64,000 bases of DNA from JAQWRV01 sp045564915 (GTDB lineage Bacteria > Pseudomonadota > Alphaproteobacteria > Rhodospirillales > Rhodospirillaceae), in the NCBI GenBank assembly GCA_045564915.1, contig JBJLGL010000015.1, positions 61,913-125,912 on the forward strand. The letters run 5' to 3'. Below the pieces are notes generated by a model, which was given only the letters and a program-made list of their open reading frames with translations, was not told where the DNA came from and searched no databases. The stretch's first letter is position 1. Each line of letters opens with the position of its first letter. This document shows, piece by piece, positions 17,472 through 26,522 of this stretch. The position numbers and the translations under genes are program-made.

Positions 17472-19280
17472 ATGTCATTCTCCACCGAATTCCTGGATGC
17501 TATTCGAGCGCGTATTCCGGTATCTGCGGTTGTTTCGAAATCCGTCAAATTAGATAAACGTGGTAAAGAGTTCATCGGCCTAAGCCCATTCACGAGTGAG
17601 AAAACCCCATCTTTCACAGTCAATGACCAGAAAGGGTTTTACCACTGCTTTTCCTCGGGTGAGCATGGAGATATCTTCACGTTTTTGATGAAGACACAGA
17701 ACCTATCTTTTCCTGAGGTTGTGGAGAGGCTTGCGGACGAGGCTGGAGTAGAAGTACCAAGATCCTCCCCGGAAGAAGCCCGCCGGTCACAAAAGCGCGC
17801 AAGCATGCTAGAGGCTGTTGAGTCAGCGACCCAGTTTTATGAGAAAAAATTGCGTTCACCCGAAGGAAATAGGGCTTATTCCTATTTGAGAGACCGAGGA
17901 CTGAGTGACCAGACTATAAAAAACTATCGTCTCGGCTATTCTCCTCCTGGAAACGTATTAAAGGTAGCCCTTGCCAGCCAAAGTATTCCAGAGGAGGTTG
18001 CCATTGAGGCGTGTCTCTTAAATGAGGCGGAAGAAGGTCGTCCGTCTTCTGATTTTTTTCGTGATCGTGTGATGTTTCCTATTCTCGATATTAGAGGCCG
18101 TCCTGTAGCATTTGGGGGTAGGGTGTTGGGCGACGGGAAGCCTAAATACTTGAATTCGAGAGATACGCCACTCTTTCACAAAGGTGATATTGTTTACGGA
18201 TTTTCTCAAGCACGTGCGGCAGCATCGGAAAAAGCAGAAATTATTGTTACCGAGGGATACATGGATGTCATCGCTCTTGCTCAAGCTGGCATTGCGAATG
18301 CTGTTGCACCTCTTGGTACTGCCCTAACTGAAAAACAAATCGCATTGCTCTGGCGCATTGCCCAAGAACCGATACTTTGTTTTGATGGCGATGTGGCTGG
18401 CCGGACCGCTGCATTACGAGCTGCAGACCGTTGCCTTCCAATGCTCGAACCAGGCCGCTCTCTGCGCTTTGCTCTTCTGCCTGCTGGTCAAGATCCAGAT
18501 GATCTTATAAAGGCCCATGGATATGACGCCATACGCCAGGTCCTAGATGAGGCTATCTCTCTTTTTGAAGTCATTTGGCGTCGATTGATTGCAGGTCGAC
18601 GCATTGATACTCCAGAACGCCGTGCTGCGCTGGAAAAGGAAGGCGAAGATATATCGAAGTTAATTTCTGATGGAACGGTGCAGAACCACTATCGCCGTCT
18701 AATTCGAGAGCGGATCTTCGAATTTTTTCGCAATCAGGCTAAACCAGCCCAATATTCGCCGGTATCTCGTTCACCCTCACCCCTTAACATAGGTAGCCCA
18801 AGGGATTCTAGCCGTATAGTTGACGGTTCAGAGCTACGTGAAAAGATACTTCTGACAACGTTGATCACTCATCCTGGGCTTCTAGATCATGTAGAGGAGC
18901 GCCTTGGTGGAATGAATTTTGCCGATTCGCGCCTTGACTCGCTTCGACAATCAGCCTTAATGCAACTATCACGTTTCCCTAGCCTTGATTTTGAGGCTTT
19001 AGAGGCACACTTAACAGAATTGGGATTCGCCGCAGAGCTGACGAATTTAACAAGTCTAGAGGTTTACATCCACGCAGGGTTTGCGCGTCCAAATGCTACG
19101 ATCGAAGAGGCTGCTAATGGCTGGGATCATACTTTTTTGTTCAGTCAGCGTGCAGACATAGAAGCTGATGTGAGGCAGGCAGCAGACGAACTTATCAAGG
19201 AGCCCTCTGATTCTGCATTTGCTATCTTTCGTTCTTTACGGACCGAGGGGCAAACATCGGATGAAAATGGTGGGCTCTAA
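17472..19280 (+). CDS. dnaG: DNA primase with degenerate zinc ribbon
   Basis: Makes RNA primers at the replication fork. Order of domains in 602 aa: N-terminal zinc-binding-like domain (1-95), TOPRIM core (about 255-345, with EGYMDVIA and the metal-binding FDGDVAG), and a C-terminal helicase-interaction domain. The N-terminal domain keeps the fold signature EKTPSFTVNDQKGFYHCF, but of the four Zn ligands known from E. coli DnaG only C59 remains; the others are S38, T41 and S62. Loss of ligands is seen in other alphaproteobacterial primases as I recall them. Start ATG 17472. Upstream of rpoD in the same direction, 81 bp before the chosen rpoD start. Confidence 0.95.
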   Translation: MSFSTEFLDAIRARIPVSAVVSKSVKLDKRGKEFIGLSPFTSEKTPSFTVNDQKGFYHCFSSGEHGDIFTFLMKTQNLSFPEVVERLADEAGVEVPRSSPEEARRSQKRASMLEAVESATQFYEKKLRSPEGNRAYSYLRDRGLSDQTIKNYRLGYSPPGNVLKVALASQSIPEEVAIEACLLNEAEEGRPSSDFFRDRVMFPILDIRGRPVAFGGRVLGDGKPKYLNSRDTPLFHKGDIVYGFSQARAAASEKAEIIVTEGYMDVIALAQAGIANAVAPLGTALTEKQIALLWRIAQEPILCFDGDVAGRTAALRAADRCLPMLEPGRSLRFALLPAGQDPDDLIKAHGYDAIRQVLDEAISLFEVIWRRLIAGRRIDTPERRAALEKEGEDISKLISDGTVQNHYRRLIRERIFEFFRNQAKPAQYSPVSRSPSPLNIGSPRDSSRIVDGSELREKILLTTLITHPGLLDHVEERLGGMNFADSRLDSLRQSALMQLSRFPSLDFEALEAHLTELGFAAELTNLTSLEVYIHAGFARPNATIEEAANGWDHTFLFSQRADIEADVRQAADELIKEPSDSAFAIFRSLRTEGQTSDENGGL

Positions 19281-19361
19281 CGCCTAGTGAAGAAATGGAG
19301 GCGGCAGGGAAGCTATCCCCTGATCGCTAAAAGACGATTAAACAAGGGAGAGCGAAGCTCC

Positions 19362-21392
19362 ATGGCGACAAAGGCTGCAGCTAAAACAGAGTCTAAAGAT
19401 GAACGTGAAGAGGGTGATAGCCCGCTTCTGGATTCGACTAATGCTTCTGTAAAAAAGTTAATCCAGGTAGCTAAAGAAAAGGGTTACATCACCTACGAGC
19501 AACTCAATGCCGCGCTTCCGTCTGAAGAGATGTCCTCTGAACAGATTGAAGACACGATGTCGATGTTGTCTGAGATGGGAATTAACGTTGTTGAAGAAGA
19601 AGATCAGGATGACGACGCGGCCCCTGCAGCGAGCACAGCTAAGAAGACAGAAGTTGTTCCCGTCGGTAATGTTGATGACGCTGATATAGGTCGAACAGAC
19701 GATCCCGTTCGTATGTACCTTCGTGAAATGGGATCAGTAGAATTGCTATCCCGTGAAGGGGAAATAGCAATAGCAAAACGGATTGAAGCCGGCCGAGAAA
19801 TGATGATCGGTGGTATTTGTGAAAGTCCGATTACGATACGTGCCCTAATTGCTTGGCATGATGCACTTATCGATGGAAAAATGTTGTTGAGAGATATCAT
19901 AGATCTCGACGCTACGTACGGTATTACCAATGAAGTTGCAAACAATACCAACACTAATGATGGTATGCCTGGCACTCAGGGAGCTGCGGGACTTCCAGGC
20001 GTTAAGCCGCTCTCAAACGATCATCATGGCGAGAAAGTGGTGCCCGAGGCCTCTAATGATGACGAAGTAACAGAGCAGGGAGAGGCAAGTTCTGATAGTG
20101 ATGACGATGATATGGATGAGGGAGCAGTCTCCATATCGGCTATGGAAACGGAACTTATGCCAGGAGTTGTTGAGGCATTTGAGAAAATTGCTTCGATCTA
20201 CGCCAAGATGAAACGTGCTCAAGATCAGCGGCTCACAGCGTTAGGTGCTGGTGAGGAAATACCTAAGCCGGTTGAAAAGCGTTACCAGAAATACAAAAAT
20301 GAACTTATCCAGTTAATGGAAGAGATCCACCTTAATAATGCGCGGATTGATTATTTGGTTGAGCAACTCAATGAGTTGAATCGTTCATTAATGGTTATGG
20401 AGGGTCAACTTATGCAGTTGGCCATAAAAACAAAAATCAAGCGCGATGCTTATATAGAGCAATATTATGGGAGTGAACTTGATCCTAAATGGTTGGCTCG
20501 CGTGAAGCGGCTAACGGGAAAGGGCTGGAAAGATTTTGGCGCAAAATATAAGGCTGAGATTACTGACCTGCGCGCTGGTATAGCTGAAATATCAGAAGTT
20601 GCAGGCCTCTCTATTTCTGAATTTCGCCGTGTAGTATCTACTGTTCAGAAAGGTGAACGTGAGGCGTCCAAAGCAAAAAAAGAAATGATTGAGGCTAATT
20701 TGCGCTTAGTGATTTCAATTGCGAAAAAATATACTAACCGAGGGCTACAATTTCTTGATCTCATTCAGGAGGGTAATATAGGCCTTATGAAGGCGGTTGA
20801 TAAGTTTGAGTACCGCCGGGGCTATAAATTTTCTACCTATGCCACTTGGTGGATTCGTCAGGCGATTACTCGATCAATCGCTGATCAAGCCCGCACAATA
20901 CGTATCCCTGTCCATATGATTGAAACGATTAACAAACTAGTTCGGACTGGTCGTCAGATGTTGCATGAGATAGGGCGGGAGCCAACTCCTGAAGAGTTGG
21001 CAGAAAAATTGCAAATGCCATTGGAGAAGGTTCGGAAAGTACTTAAGATTGCTAAGGAACCTATCTCCCTTGAGACACCAATCGGCGACGAAGAAGATAG
21101 CCACCTTGGTGATTTCATTGAAGATAAGAACGCTATTCAACCGATCGATGCGGCCATCCAGGGTAATTTGCGGGAAACTACAACTCGTGTTCTAGCTAGC
21201 CTGACGGCGCGTGAGGAACGCGTTTTACGCATGCGTTTTGGGATTGGAATGAATACCGATCATACACTTGAGGAAGTGGGTCAGCAGTTCTCGGTTACCC
21301 GTGAACGCATACGTCAGATTGAAGCTAAAGCATTGCGTAAGCTCAAGCATCCAAGTCGCTCCCGCAAGTTGCGAAGCTTCTTGGATAATTAA
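19362..21392 (+). CDS. rpoD: Primary RNA polymerase sigma factor (sigma-70)
   Basis: Housekeeping sigma factor that directs RNA polymerase to -10/-35 promoters. From ATG 19362 (MATKAAAK, preceded by AGGGAG) it is 676 aa; the frame is open 75 nt further to a GTG at 19287. Region 1.1 is at about 30-95, region 1.2 near DDPVRMYLREMG. Regions 2.1-2.4 lie around FLDLIQEGNIGLMKAVDKFE and FSTYATWWIRQAITR; regions 3 and 4 follow, ending with the -35-binding helix VTRERIRQIEAKALRKL. The non-conserved spacer has an unusual Gly/Pro then very acidic stretch (about 200-265). Part of the YqeY-dnaG-rpoD cluster. Confidence 0.97.
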   Translation: MATKAAAKTESKDEREEGDSPLLDSTNASVKKLIQVAKEKGYITYEQLNAALPSEEMSSEQIEDTMSMLSEMGINVVEEEDQDDDAAPAASTAKKTEVVPVGNVDDADIGRTDDPVRMYLREMGSVELLSREGEIAIAKRIEAGREMMIGGICESPITIRALIAWHDALIDGKMLLRDIIDLDATYGITNEVANNTNTNDGMPGTQGAAGLPGVKPLSNDHHGEKVVPEASNDDEVTEQGEASSDSDDDDMDEGAVSISAMETELMPGVVEAFEKIASIYAKMKRAQDQRLTALGAGEEIPKPVEKRYQKYKNELIQLMEEIHLNNARIDYLVEQLNELNRSLMVMEGQLMQLAIKTKIKRDAYIEQYYGSELDPKWLARVKRLTGKGWKDFGAKYKAEITDLRAGIAEISEVAGLSISEFRRVVSTVQKGEREASKAKKEMIEANLRLVISIAKKYTNRGLQFLDLIQEGNIGLMKAVDKFEYRRGYKFSTYATWWIRQAITRSIADQARTIRIPVHMIETINKLVRTGRQMLHEIGREPTPEELAEKLQMPLEKVRKVLKIAKEPISLETPIGDEEDSHLGDFIEDKNAIQPIDAAIQGNLRETTTRVLASLTAREERVLRMRFGIGMNTDHTLEEVGQQFSVTRERIRQIEAKALRKLKHPSRSRKLRSFLDN

Positions 21393-21440
21393 GACGTTTC
21401 GAACATGCGTATAAGGGCTCCCTTTTATGCAGTAACTTTT

Positions 21441-22412
21441 TTATTCGGCTAGGAACGCCCGAACAATTACGGCCATCTCATCGGTATGACTATCAAGATG
21501 TCCGTGGGTCCAGCCCGGTAAGTCGTGGATGCGGCCATTTCTCAATAATGATTTCGCTTGTTGTGTTTGCTCCCATAAGTCGTCTTCTGGGTTCAGCACC
21601 AATATGGGTTGCCTTACTTTTGGCAGCGTTTCCGTAAGATTGTAGGCAAAAGCTGCCCGGAATCCCCAGTTGCTTGTACGGTAATTCCGTAGACGTTCAA
21701 TGCTGATATCTACGTAACGGTCATCTGTTGGAACATCCCGGAACATGCCGCGTGGATTCTCTCGGATACTCGCCGCAGTGGATGCTAATACATCTGCAAA
21801 CGGGGGTGGTGAGTTATAGATACGGCTACTGTAGTCGTCGATAATAGCCTGATCGAAGATCGGCGCTGAAATCATAATCACTTTGCGAATTCGGTCTGGG
21901 TATCTCATAGCTAGATCAGCGGAAGTAATAGAGCCTGTATGATATCCCATTACATCCACTTGTTCGAGGCGAAGGGAATCCATAAAGGCAATCATTGCAT
22001 CAGAGATGTCACTTATAAGAGGTGGTTTGGCTGGAGTATCTGACCCGCCATAGCCAGGCGTGTCTGGAGCAATAGTGAAACGATCGCGCCCCATGACGGC
22101 TAGCCAATTATCATAGAGTATTCCAGACAGTGGACTCGCGTGAAGGCACAGGAGCGGAGTAGGCGTATATTCTATTGCACCTGCGTATCGATAATGTATC
22201 TGAAGGCCATCTAGTCCATCGCCATAGCCACGTTTGACCTGCGCCCGATTCCCCCCGGTTTTATCTATTTGATCTGCGAATGCTTCTTTTTGCATTGCTA
22301 ACGAGGTAAAGCTCATGCCTGCTCCTGCTGTCGCTATTATAGCGCTAAACTCACTGATTACTCGGCGCCGTGATGCAGCAGATCGTAATAAAAGCTTAGT
22401 CAAGGACGCCAT
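21441..22412 (-). CDS. Exported alpha/beta-hydrolase-fold protein with atypical nucleophile site
   Basis: A 323-aa protein with a twin-arginine-like N-terminus (SRRR at 14-17, then a hydrophobic stretch to about 38) and an alpha/beta hydrolase fold: HAS/oxyanion region at 91-93, PDTPGYGGSD after strand 4, acid candidate in NPEDDLWE and histidine in GWTHGHLDSH. The nucleophile elbow, normally G-x-S-x-G, reads G156-Y-H158-T-G160, so the usual serine is replaced by histidine. Other G-Y-H-T-G family members exist as I recall, so this is probably a subfamily trait. Function unknown; it is isolated between rpoD (convergent) and the tRNA gene. Confidence 0.75.
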   Translation of the reverse strand: MASLTKLLLRSAASRRRVISEFSAIIATAGAGMSFTSLAMQKEAFADQIDKTGGNRAQVKRGYGDGLDGLQIHYRYAGAIEYTPTPLLCLHASPLSGILYDNWLAVMGRDRFTIAPDTPGYGGSDTPAKPPLISDISDAMIAFMDSLRLEQVDVMGYHTGSITSADLAMRYPDRIRKVIMISAPIFDQAIIDDYSSRIYNSPPPFADVLASTAASIRENPRGMFRDVPTDDRYVDISIERLRNYRTSNWGFRAAFAYNLTETLPKVRQPILVLNPEDDLWEQTQQAKSLLRNGRIHDLPGWTHGHLDSHTDEMAVIVRAFLAE

Positions 22413-22572
22413 AATAAAACCCTTTAATTAGAACTTGCATAACAAGTTTATTAGCAACACAACTAATGCGTTATGCCAATAGAAGTAGTGTTTGGCTCAA
22501 ACGTTTCTTGACCCCAAGAAATCCGGCGCTACTTTGGCGCTCGGAATGCTGCTAAGTAAAGCATGCTAGGTG

Positions 22573-22649
22573 GGGCCGGTAGCTCAACTGGTTAGAGCCG
22601 GCCGCTCATAACGGTCTGGTTGCAGGTTCGAGTCCTGCCCGGCCCACCA
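22573..22649 (+). tRNA. tRNA with CAT anticodon (Met elongator or Ile2)
   Basis: A complete cloverleaf folds by hand: acceptor stem GGGCCGG (22573-22579) with CCGGCCC (22639-22645), D-stem GCTC/GAGC, anticodon stem GGCCG/CGGTC around the loop CTCATAA, T-stem GCAGG/CCTGC around TTCGAGT, discriminator A and an encoded CCA (22647-22649). The CAT anticodon means elongator Met or, if C34 is lysidinylated by TilS, Ile(AUA). It is not initiator: the acceptor stem pairs at position 1-72. Confidence 0.93.
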
Positions 22650-22664
22650 ACCTAGCCCTATCGT

Positions 22665-22690
22665 ATCTATGCCCAATAGATCTTTTATCA
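22665..22690 (+). terminator. AT-rich hairpin after the tRNA
   Basis: ATCTAT (22665-22670) pairs with ATAGAT (22676-22681) around a 5-nt loop, followed by CTTTTATC. It is 16 bp after the tRNA end and is a plausible but weak transcription terminator. Confidence 0.4.
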
Positions 22691-23147
22691 CGATAGCTCT
22701 GACTATGATTCTTGGCCGGATATCAAGACAGAGCGGCAATTTTGCAACGCCTGATTCATCATAATTTGTCCAAAAGTCTTTGGGAAAGATACTTTAAATC
22801 TAAAACCTCTAGCGCGATACGATGTCCAGCTACAAGGCAGTTTAGGAAGCAATAAAAATAGTTTTCTAAATATCGTAAACTCTCTGAGAGGGTCTTTTTA
22901 GGGCCCCAGTCCTAACTCTATCAATTTAGGCTCAGGGCTCTCTTGGGATTAGGGCAGTTATATTCCTACCAAAGGCTCCTCCGCATAAATGGAATGCTTA
23001 AATGTTAGGCATATCCTATGCATGAGGCACATTTTGATCAAAAAACATGCAGATGCTTAATTATCATCTAAGTACACAATTACCAAGTTGTTGGCCGCAT
23101 AATTTACATAGCAGAGATATCGGTAGCATTTTCTGCATGGCACGAAA
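22691..23147. other. Gene-free stretch upstream of the TorF-like gene
   Basis: About 450 bp without a convincing coding region. I see AT-rich sequence, a 12-bp palindrome TTTTGATCAAAA at 23032-23043, and the sigma-54 promoter at its right end. Enhancer-binding (NtrC-type) sites would be expected in this stretch if that promoter is used, but I could not identify a clear pair by eye. Confidence 0.5.
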
Positions 23148-23165
23148 CTGGCACGGTTCTTGCAT
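23148..23165 (+). promoter_or_regulatory. Sigma-54 (-24/-12) promoter
   Basis: The sequence TGGCACGGTTCTTGCA (23149-23164) matches the RpoN consensus TGGCACG-N4-TTGCW. The GG (23150-23151) and GC (23162-23163) dinucleotides are exactly 10 nt apart, the invariant spacing. Transcription would start near 23175, leaving a leader of about 48 nt before the ATG at 23223. Sigma-54 promoters need an activator such as NtrC. Confidence 0.78.
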
Positions 23166-23222
23166 TTCTGAACTCAAACTAGCACGCGTGAAATAAATTC
23201 ATATTCAAGAAAGTAATTTAAC

Positions 23223-23939
23223 ATGAAAAAAGGTTTGTTTTTTGTGGCAGCATTATTTGTCACAGGGCTGGCGTCGGCGATTACAACATCTGTTATTGCA
23301 CAGGATAATAGTTTTCCGGGAGAGTTTTCCGGCAATGTAACTTTGACCAGCGACTATGTCTTCCGTGGATTCACCCAAGCTAATGAAGATCCTGCAATTC
23401 AGGGTGGCTTAGATTGGGATTCTGGAGCCGGGTTTTACGCTGGCACATGGGCATCTAACGTCAACTTTGGTGATGGTGATGAAGCTAGCATCGAGATTGA
23501 TCTGTATGGCGGCTATACTGGCGAAGTTGAAAATTTTTCCTATGACATTGGATTTCTGTATTACTTGTATCCCGGGGCGGCCGGAGTGTTGAACTACGAT
23601 TTCTGGGAAGTTTACGGATCCATTGGATACGATCTCGGCCTAGCTGCTGTGTCTTTTGGTCTAGCTTATTCGCCGGAGAATTTTGGTGAAACGGATGATG
23701 GACTCTATTTCCAAAGCGGGATTAGCGTACCACTCAGTGATCAGTTTAGTATTGATGTTAATTTAAACTATTACGACGTCGATCCCGCATTTGGAGAGGA
23801 TTACCTCGACTGGAGTGTTGGTGGAACGCTTTCTTTTGATGGTTTTGATATCGATCTTCGCTACGTTGACACTGACATCTCAAATTGCGCTGGCGTCTGT
23901 GATGGCCGTGCTGTCTTCTCAATTTCACGCACTTTTTAG
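23223..23939 (+). CDS. TorF-family putative porin (TIGR02001-like)
   Basis: A 238-aa outer-membrane beta-barrel candidate. It has a signal peptide (about 1-26, ending SVIAQ) and the family hallmark LTSDYVFRGFTQ at the mature N-terminus followed by PAIQGGLDW and alternating aromatic/small residues typical of beta strands; the last residue is Phe, as in many outer-membrane proteins. In several proteobacteria this family sits beside glnK-amtB, and here it has a sigma-54 promoter, so nitrogen-limitation control is a reasonable inference. No amtB or glnK is in this window. It converges with the secreted repeat gene at 24059. Confidence 0.82.
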   Translation: MKKGLFFVAALFVTGLASAITTSVIAQDNSFPGEFSGNVTLTSDYVFRGFTQANEDPAIQGGLDWDSGAGFYAGTWASNVNFGDGDEASIEIDLYGGYTGEVENFSYDIGFLYYLYPGAAGVLNYDFWEVYGSIGYDLGLAAVSFGLAYSPENFGETDDGLYFQSGISVPLSDQFSIDVNLNYYDVDPAFGEDYLDWSVGGTLSFDGFDIDLRYVDTDISNCAGVCDGRAVFSISRTF

Positions 23940-24058
23940 AGTGGCACTGTGCATGAGGATATACCGGTATGAACTTTTTAAATTCCAAGAAGTTAGGCTA
24001 AGAACATCTCGACCGGGAGAGGTTTCAAACTTAGTATGAAATTAAATACGGCTTAAGA

Positions 24059-25168
24059 TTATAGATTTTGGATCAAAGTCTCTTTGAGTATGGCATTCCA
24101 ACCACCGCGAATATCAGAGCCAGTACCAAATTTATCTCCGTAAATGTCGCCAGGCATTTGGTCATGGCGAAAGGTAAATACTGGCAAGCCCATGTAAGTC
24201 CATTGCAGCCGGCTGTCTTCAAGTCTTTCTGTTGACCAATTTGCAATTGGCTGTGTACCACCTGGGGCAATAATCGGATCCCAGTTGTCCTCAATACACT
24301 GCGCAGTACATGTTTCTCTCAAGATCTGTTCGATGTTATTGACCAGATAGTACAATGTCATACGGTCTTTATTGGCCATTACCGGTCCGATATCGGTTTC
24401 CTGAAACGTCACCCAAAGGGGAACTGCTGGTGCGGGCTGCAATACGACTACTTTCCATATTCCTTCTTCATCTTCGCCGTTCATATCCCCGGGTCTATTA
24501 TCTCCTTCAAAAGTATACAGAGCCTGATCTTTGTAGACCCATTGAGATAGTCCATCTACCCGGCGCGTAATCGCCCAATTAGTGCTCTTTATTTGGGCCA
24601 TCCACGGTGCCTCAACAGGCATCCATGCTTTCATACAATTCTTATTACACCTGTTGGAAGCCGCGGTGTAGACGGTTTTACCGAACGCATTAACAAGTAT
24701 TTGCCCTACGATAGATGCCTGTATGGAGATACCCGGTGGCGTTGTAATCGGCTCGTAAAGAACGTCCCAAAGCCTAGACACTTTCTCACCAGAAATAGAG
24801 CCAGGATGTGTATCTTTAATGTAAGTGTAGACGGGCTGCCCTCGGTAGGCCCATTGCAAAGAGCGATCGTCGCGTTGGATAGTGGTCCAGTCAACGTAAT
24901 CAAGTCTCTCTGCAGGCGCTATAACTGGTGGCCAGATAATAGCACAATCGTCAACACATACCGAAGTACCCGGTTCTTCTATGTCCCTTTTGAAAGTATA
25001 GAGTGTTAGTCCATCGCTATTTACGAATAGGCGTCCCGATTCTAGGTTCTGCACAGCGATGTTTGGTGGCAAAATCTCATCTGCAGTCACTTCAGCGGAG
25101 AGAAGGAGCAAAGCCGCGGCTGAAATCGACCAATTTCTAATAGTCATAGGATTCGCTTTCGAGTCCAA
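24059..25168 (-). CDS. Secreted COG4315-like repeat protein (copy A)
   Basis: A 369-aa exported protein with a signal peptide (about 8-30) and three tandem copies of a ~110-residue repeat: GLTLYTFKRDIEEPG / C-x3-C / WPPV-A / QWAYRGQPVYTY / D-x2-PG, then again with KTVYTA and MTLYYL. This is the secreted-repeat family (COG4315, PF03640-like), of unknown function; each repeat carries a conserved Cys pair and aromatic motifs. It is the last gene of the left-hand operon, 19 bp after the DUF1552 gene, and is paralogous to the protein at 34795-35967, which ends the mirror operon. Confidence 0.8.
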   Translation of the reverse strand: MDSKANPMTIRNWSISAAALLLLSAEVTADEILPPNIAVQNLESGRLFVNSDGLTLYTFKRDIEEPGTSVCVDDCAIIWPPVIAPAERLDYVDWTTIQRDDRSLQWAYRGQPVYTYIKDTHPGSISGEKVSRLWDVLYEPITTPPGISIQASIVGQILVNAFGKTVYTAASNRCNKNCMKAWMPVEAPWMAQIKSTNWAITRRVDGLSQWVYKDQALYTFEGDNRPGDMNGEDEEGIWKVVVLQPAPAVPLWVTFQETDIGPVMANKDRMTLYYLVNNIEQILRETCTAQCIEDNWDPIIAPGGTQPIANWSTERLEDSRLQWTYMGLPVFTFRHDQMPGDIYGDKFGTGSDIRGGWNAILKETLIQNL

Positions 25169-25187
25169 TATTACGTCAGTTAACAGT

Positions 25188-26522
25188 CTAAACTAGGACT
25201 TGCGAAATGGTTTTGTCGGTTTCCAGGGACCCCGTTCCCCAGCGCTCCACTGGAATGCTCATGGCCTGTAGTGCTGTTAGGCCAATACGGGAAACCGGAT
25301 CGCCATTTCCAGCGATATGAAGCCCATTCTTAATTCGTCCTCCAGCGGTCCCAATCATCATGACGGGGATATTATCGACTGAATGGATGCGGGAATCGCC
25401 GGTATCTGAACTTGCAAAGATGAGGGTGTTGTCTAGTAGTGTTCCGTCACCTTCACGAATATTCTTGAAAGCCTTAATGAAAGTTGCAAGAGCATCCATA
25501 CTGTAAACGTGCAATTCAGCAACACGGCGTTGATAGCCTAGACTTTGGTCAATCGGTTCCTCATGGGTGAGGGTATGATGTGTAAAGGACTCTCCACGCA
25601 TTCTTAATAACGATAAAGCCTGCGAATATAGCATGTTAAAAACACGCGTCTGATTGCAGGCAAGAGCCATGACCAAAATGTCTGTTAATAGATTATGGTT
25701 GTTTTGTGCTACATCAATTTCAATGCCTAACACTTCTTCTTCCGGGGGAGACTTGAGAATGTGACAAGCTTCAGAGACCTCTGGCTTTTCCATCTGTAAA
25801 TCGAGCTGATGTTCAAGTTGACGGATAGAAGTAAAATATTCGTCCATGCGTTTCTTATCGCTAGCACCTAGCGTCTTGATAAAATCTTTGCTCTCCTCGC
25901 GTACGGCTGAGAGAACACTACTACGTACCATAACGCTTGGAGCTGGTTTGAAGTCAGCTTGATTGGGGTCAACGTAGTCTGAACCAAAGACACGTTGATA
26001 AAATGCTAAAGGCGATACGTCAGCGGCGTTACGAGTTGTGGAGTTACGAAAAGTATAACTATCCCTAGCGTTGCCTGTGCTTGACAAATCAAGAGAGCGG
26101 AATCGTGTCTCAGAGCCAATTTTATCGGCGATCACAACATCAAGAGTGGGTAATGGTGTATCCCCAAACGTCCGAGGAACATTTCCGGTCTTTGCAGCGA
26201 CCCATCCCGAGAAATGTACAGCGCTGGGCTTGCCATCTAGTGGTGTGTTAAAAGCGTTGAAATAAGTCAGGTCGTTTTTATATGGAACGAGAGGTTGTGT
26301 TTCTTCAAGGAAAGTAATTTCCGGCTTTCCATCCATTGCAATGCCGCGGCCAGGTGTGTGTCCTAATCCCCAGAACCAAGTCCCAAAACGAACTGGAATT
26401 GGGGCACCAGAGGCAAGGGCAGTCCCATTACTGTTCAAAAAGCAATCAAGAAAAGGGAGACCGACTGAAACAGCTGTTCCTCCAAAAGCACCTCTTAAGA
26501 AAGAGCGGCGACTCCACTTCAT
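25188..26522 (-). CDS. DUF1552 Tat-exported protein (copy A)
   Basis: A 444-aa protein of the DUF1552 family. Twin-arginine signal SRRSFLRGAFGG at residues 4-15 followed by a hydrophobic stretch, so it is probably exported folded. Hallmarks are GAPIPVRFGTWFWGLGHTPG (about 39-58), SGWVAAKTG, and FASSDTGDSRIHSVDN near the C-terminus. DUF1552 proteins are regularly encoded next to DUF1592-type proteins in planctomycetes, myxobacteria and some proteobacteria; the fold is alkaline-phosphatase/sulfatase-like by family description, but no activity is established. Its ATG overlaps the stop of the DUF1592 gene by 4 bp. Paralogue of 33375-34745. Confidence 0.87.
   Translation of the reverse strand: MKWSRRSFLRGAFGGTAVSVGLPFLDCFLNSNGTALASGAPIPVRFGTWFWGLGHTPGRGIAMDGKPEITFLEETQPLVPYKNDLTYFNAFNTPLDGKPSAVHFSGWVAAKTGNVPRTFGDTPLPTLDVVIADKIGSETRFRSLDLSSTGNARDSYTFRNSTTRNAADVSPLAFYQRVFGSDYVDPNQADFKPAPSVMVRSSVLSAVREESKDFIKTLGASDKKRMDEYFTSIRQLEHQLDLQMEKPEVSEACHILKSPPEEEVLGIEIDVAQNNHNLLTDILVMALACNQTRVFNMLYSQALSLLRMRGESFTHHTLTHEEPIDQSLGYQRRVAELHVYSMDALATFIKAFKNIREGDGTLLDNTLIFASSDTGDSRIHSVDNIPVMMIGTAGGRIKNGLHIAGNGDPVSRIGLTALQAMSIPVERWGTGSLETDKTISQVLV

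Noticed and set aside
23032..23043. TTTTGATCAAAA as an FNR site
   Set aside because: The half-sites are not separated by the four bases needed in FNR boxes; kept only as a palindrome.
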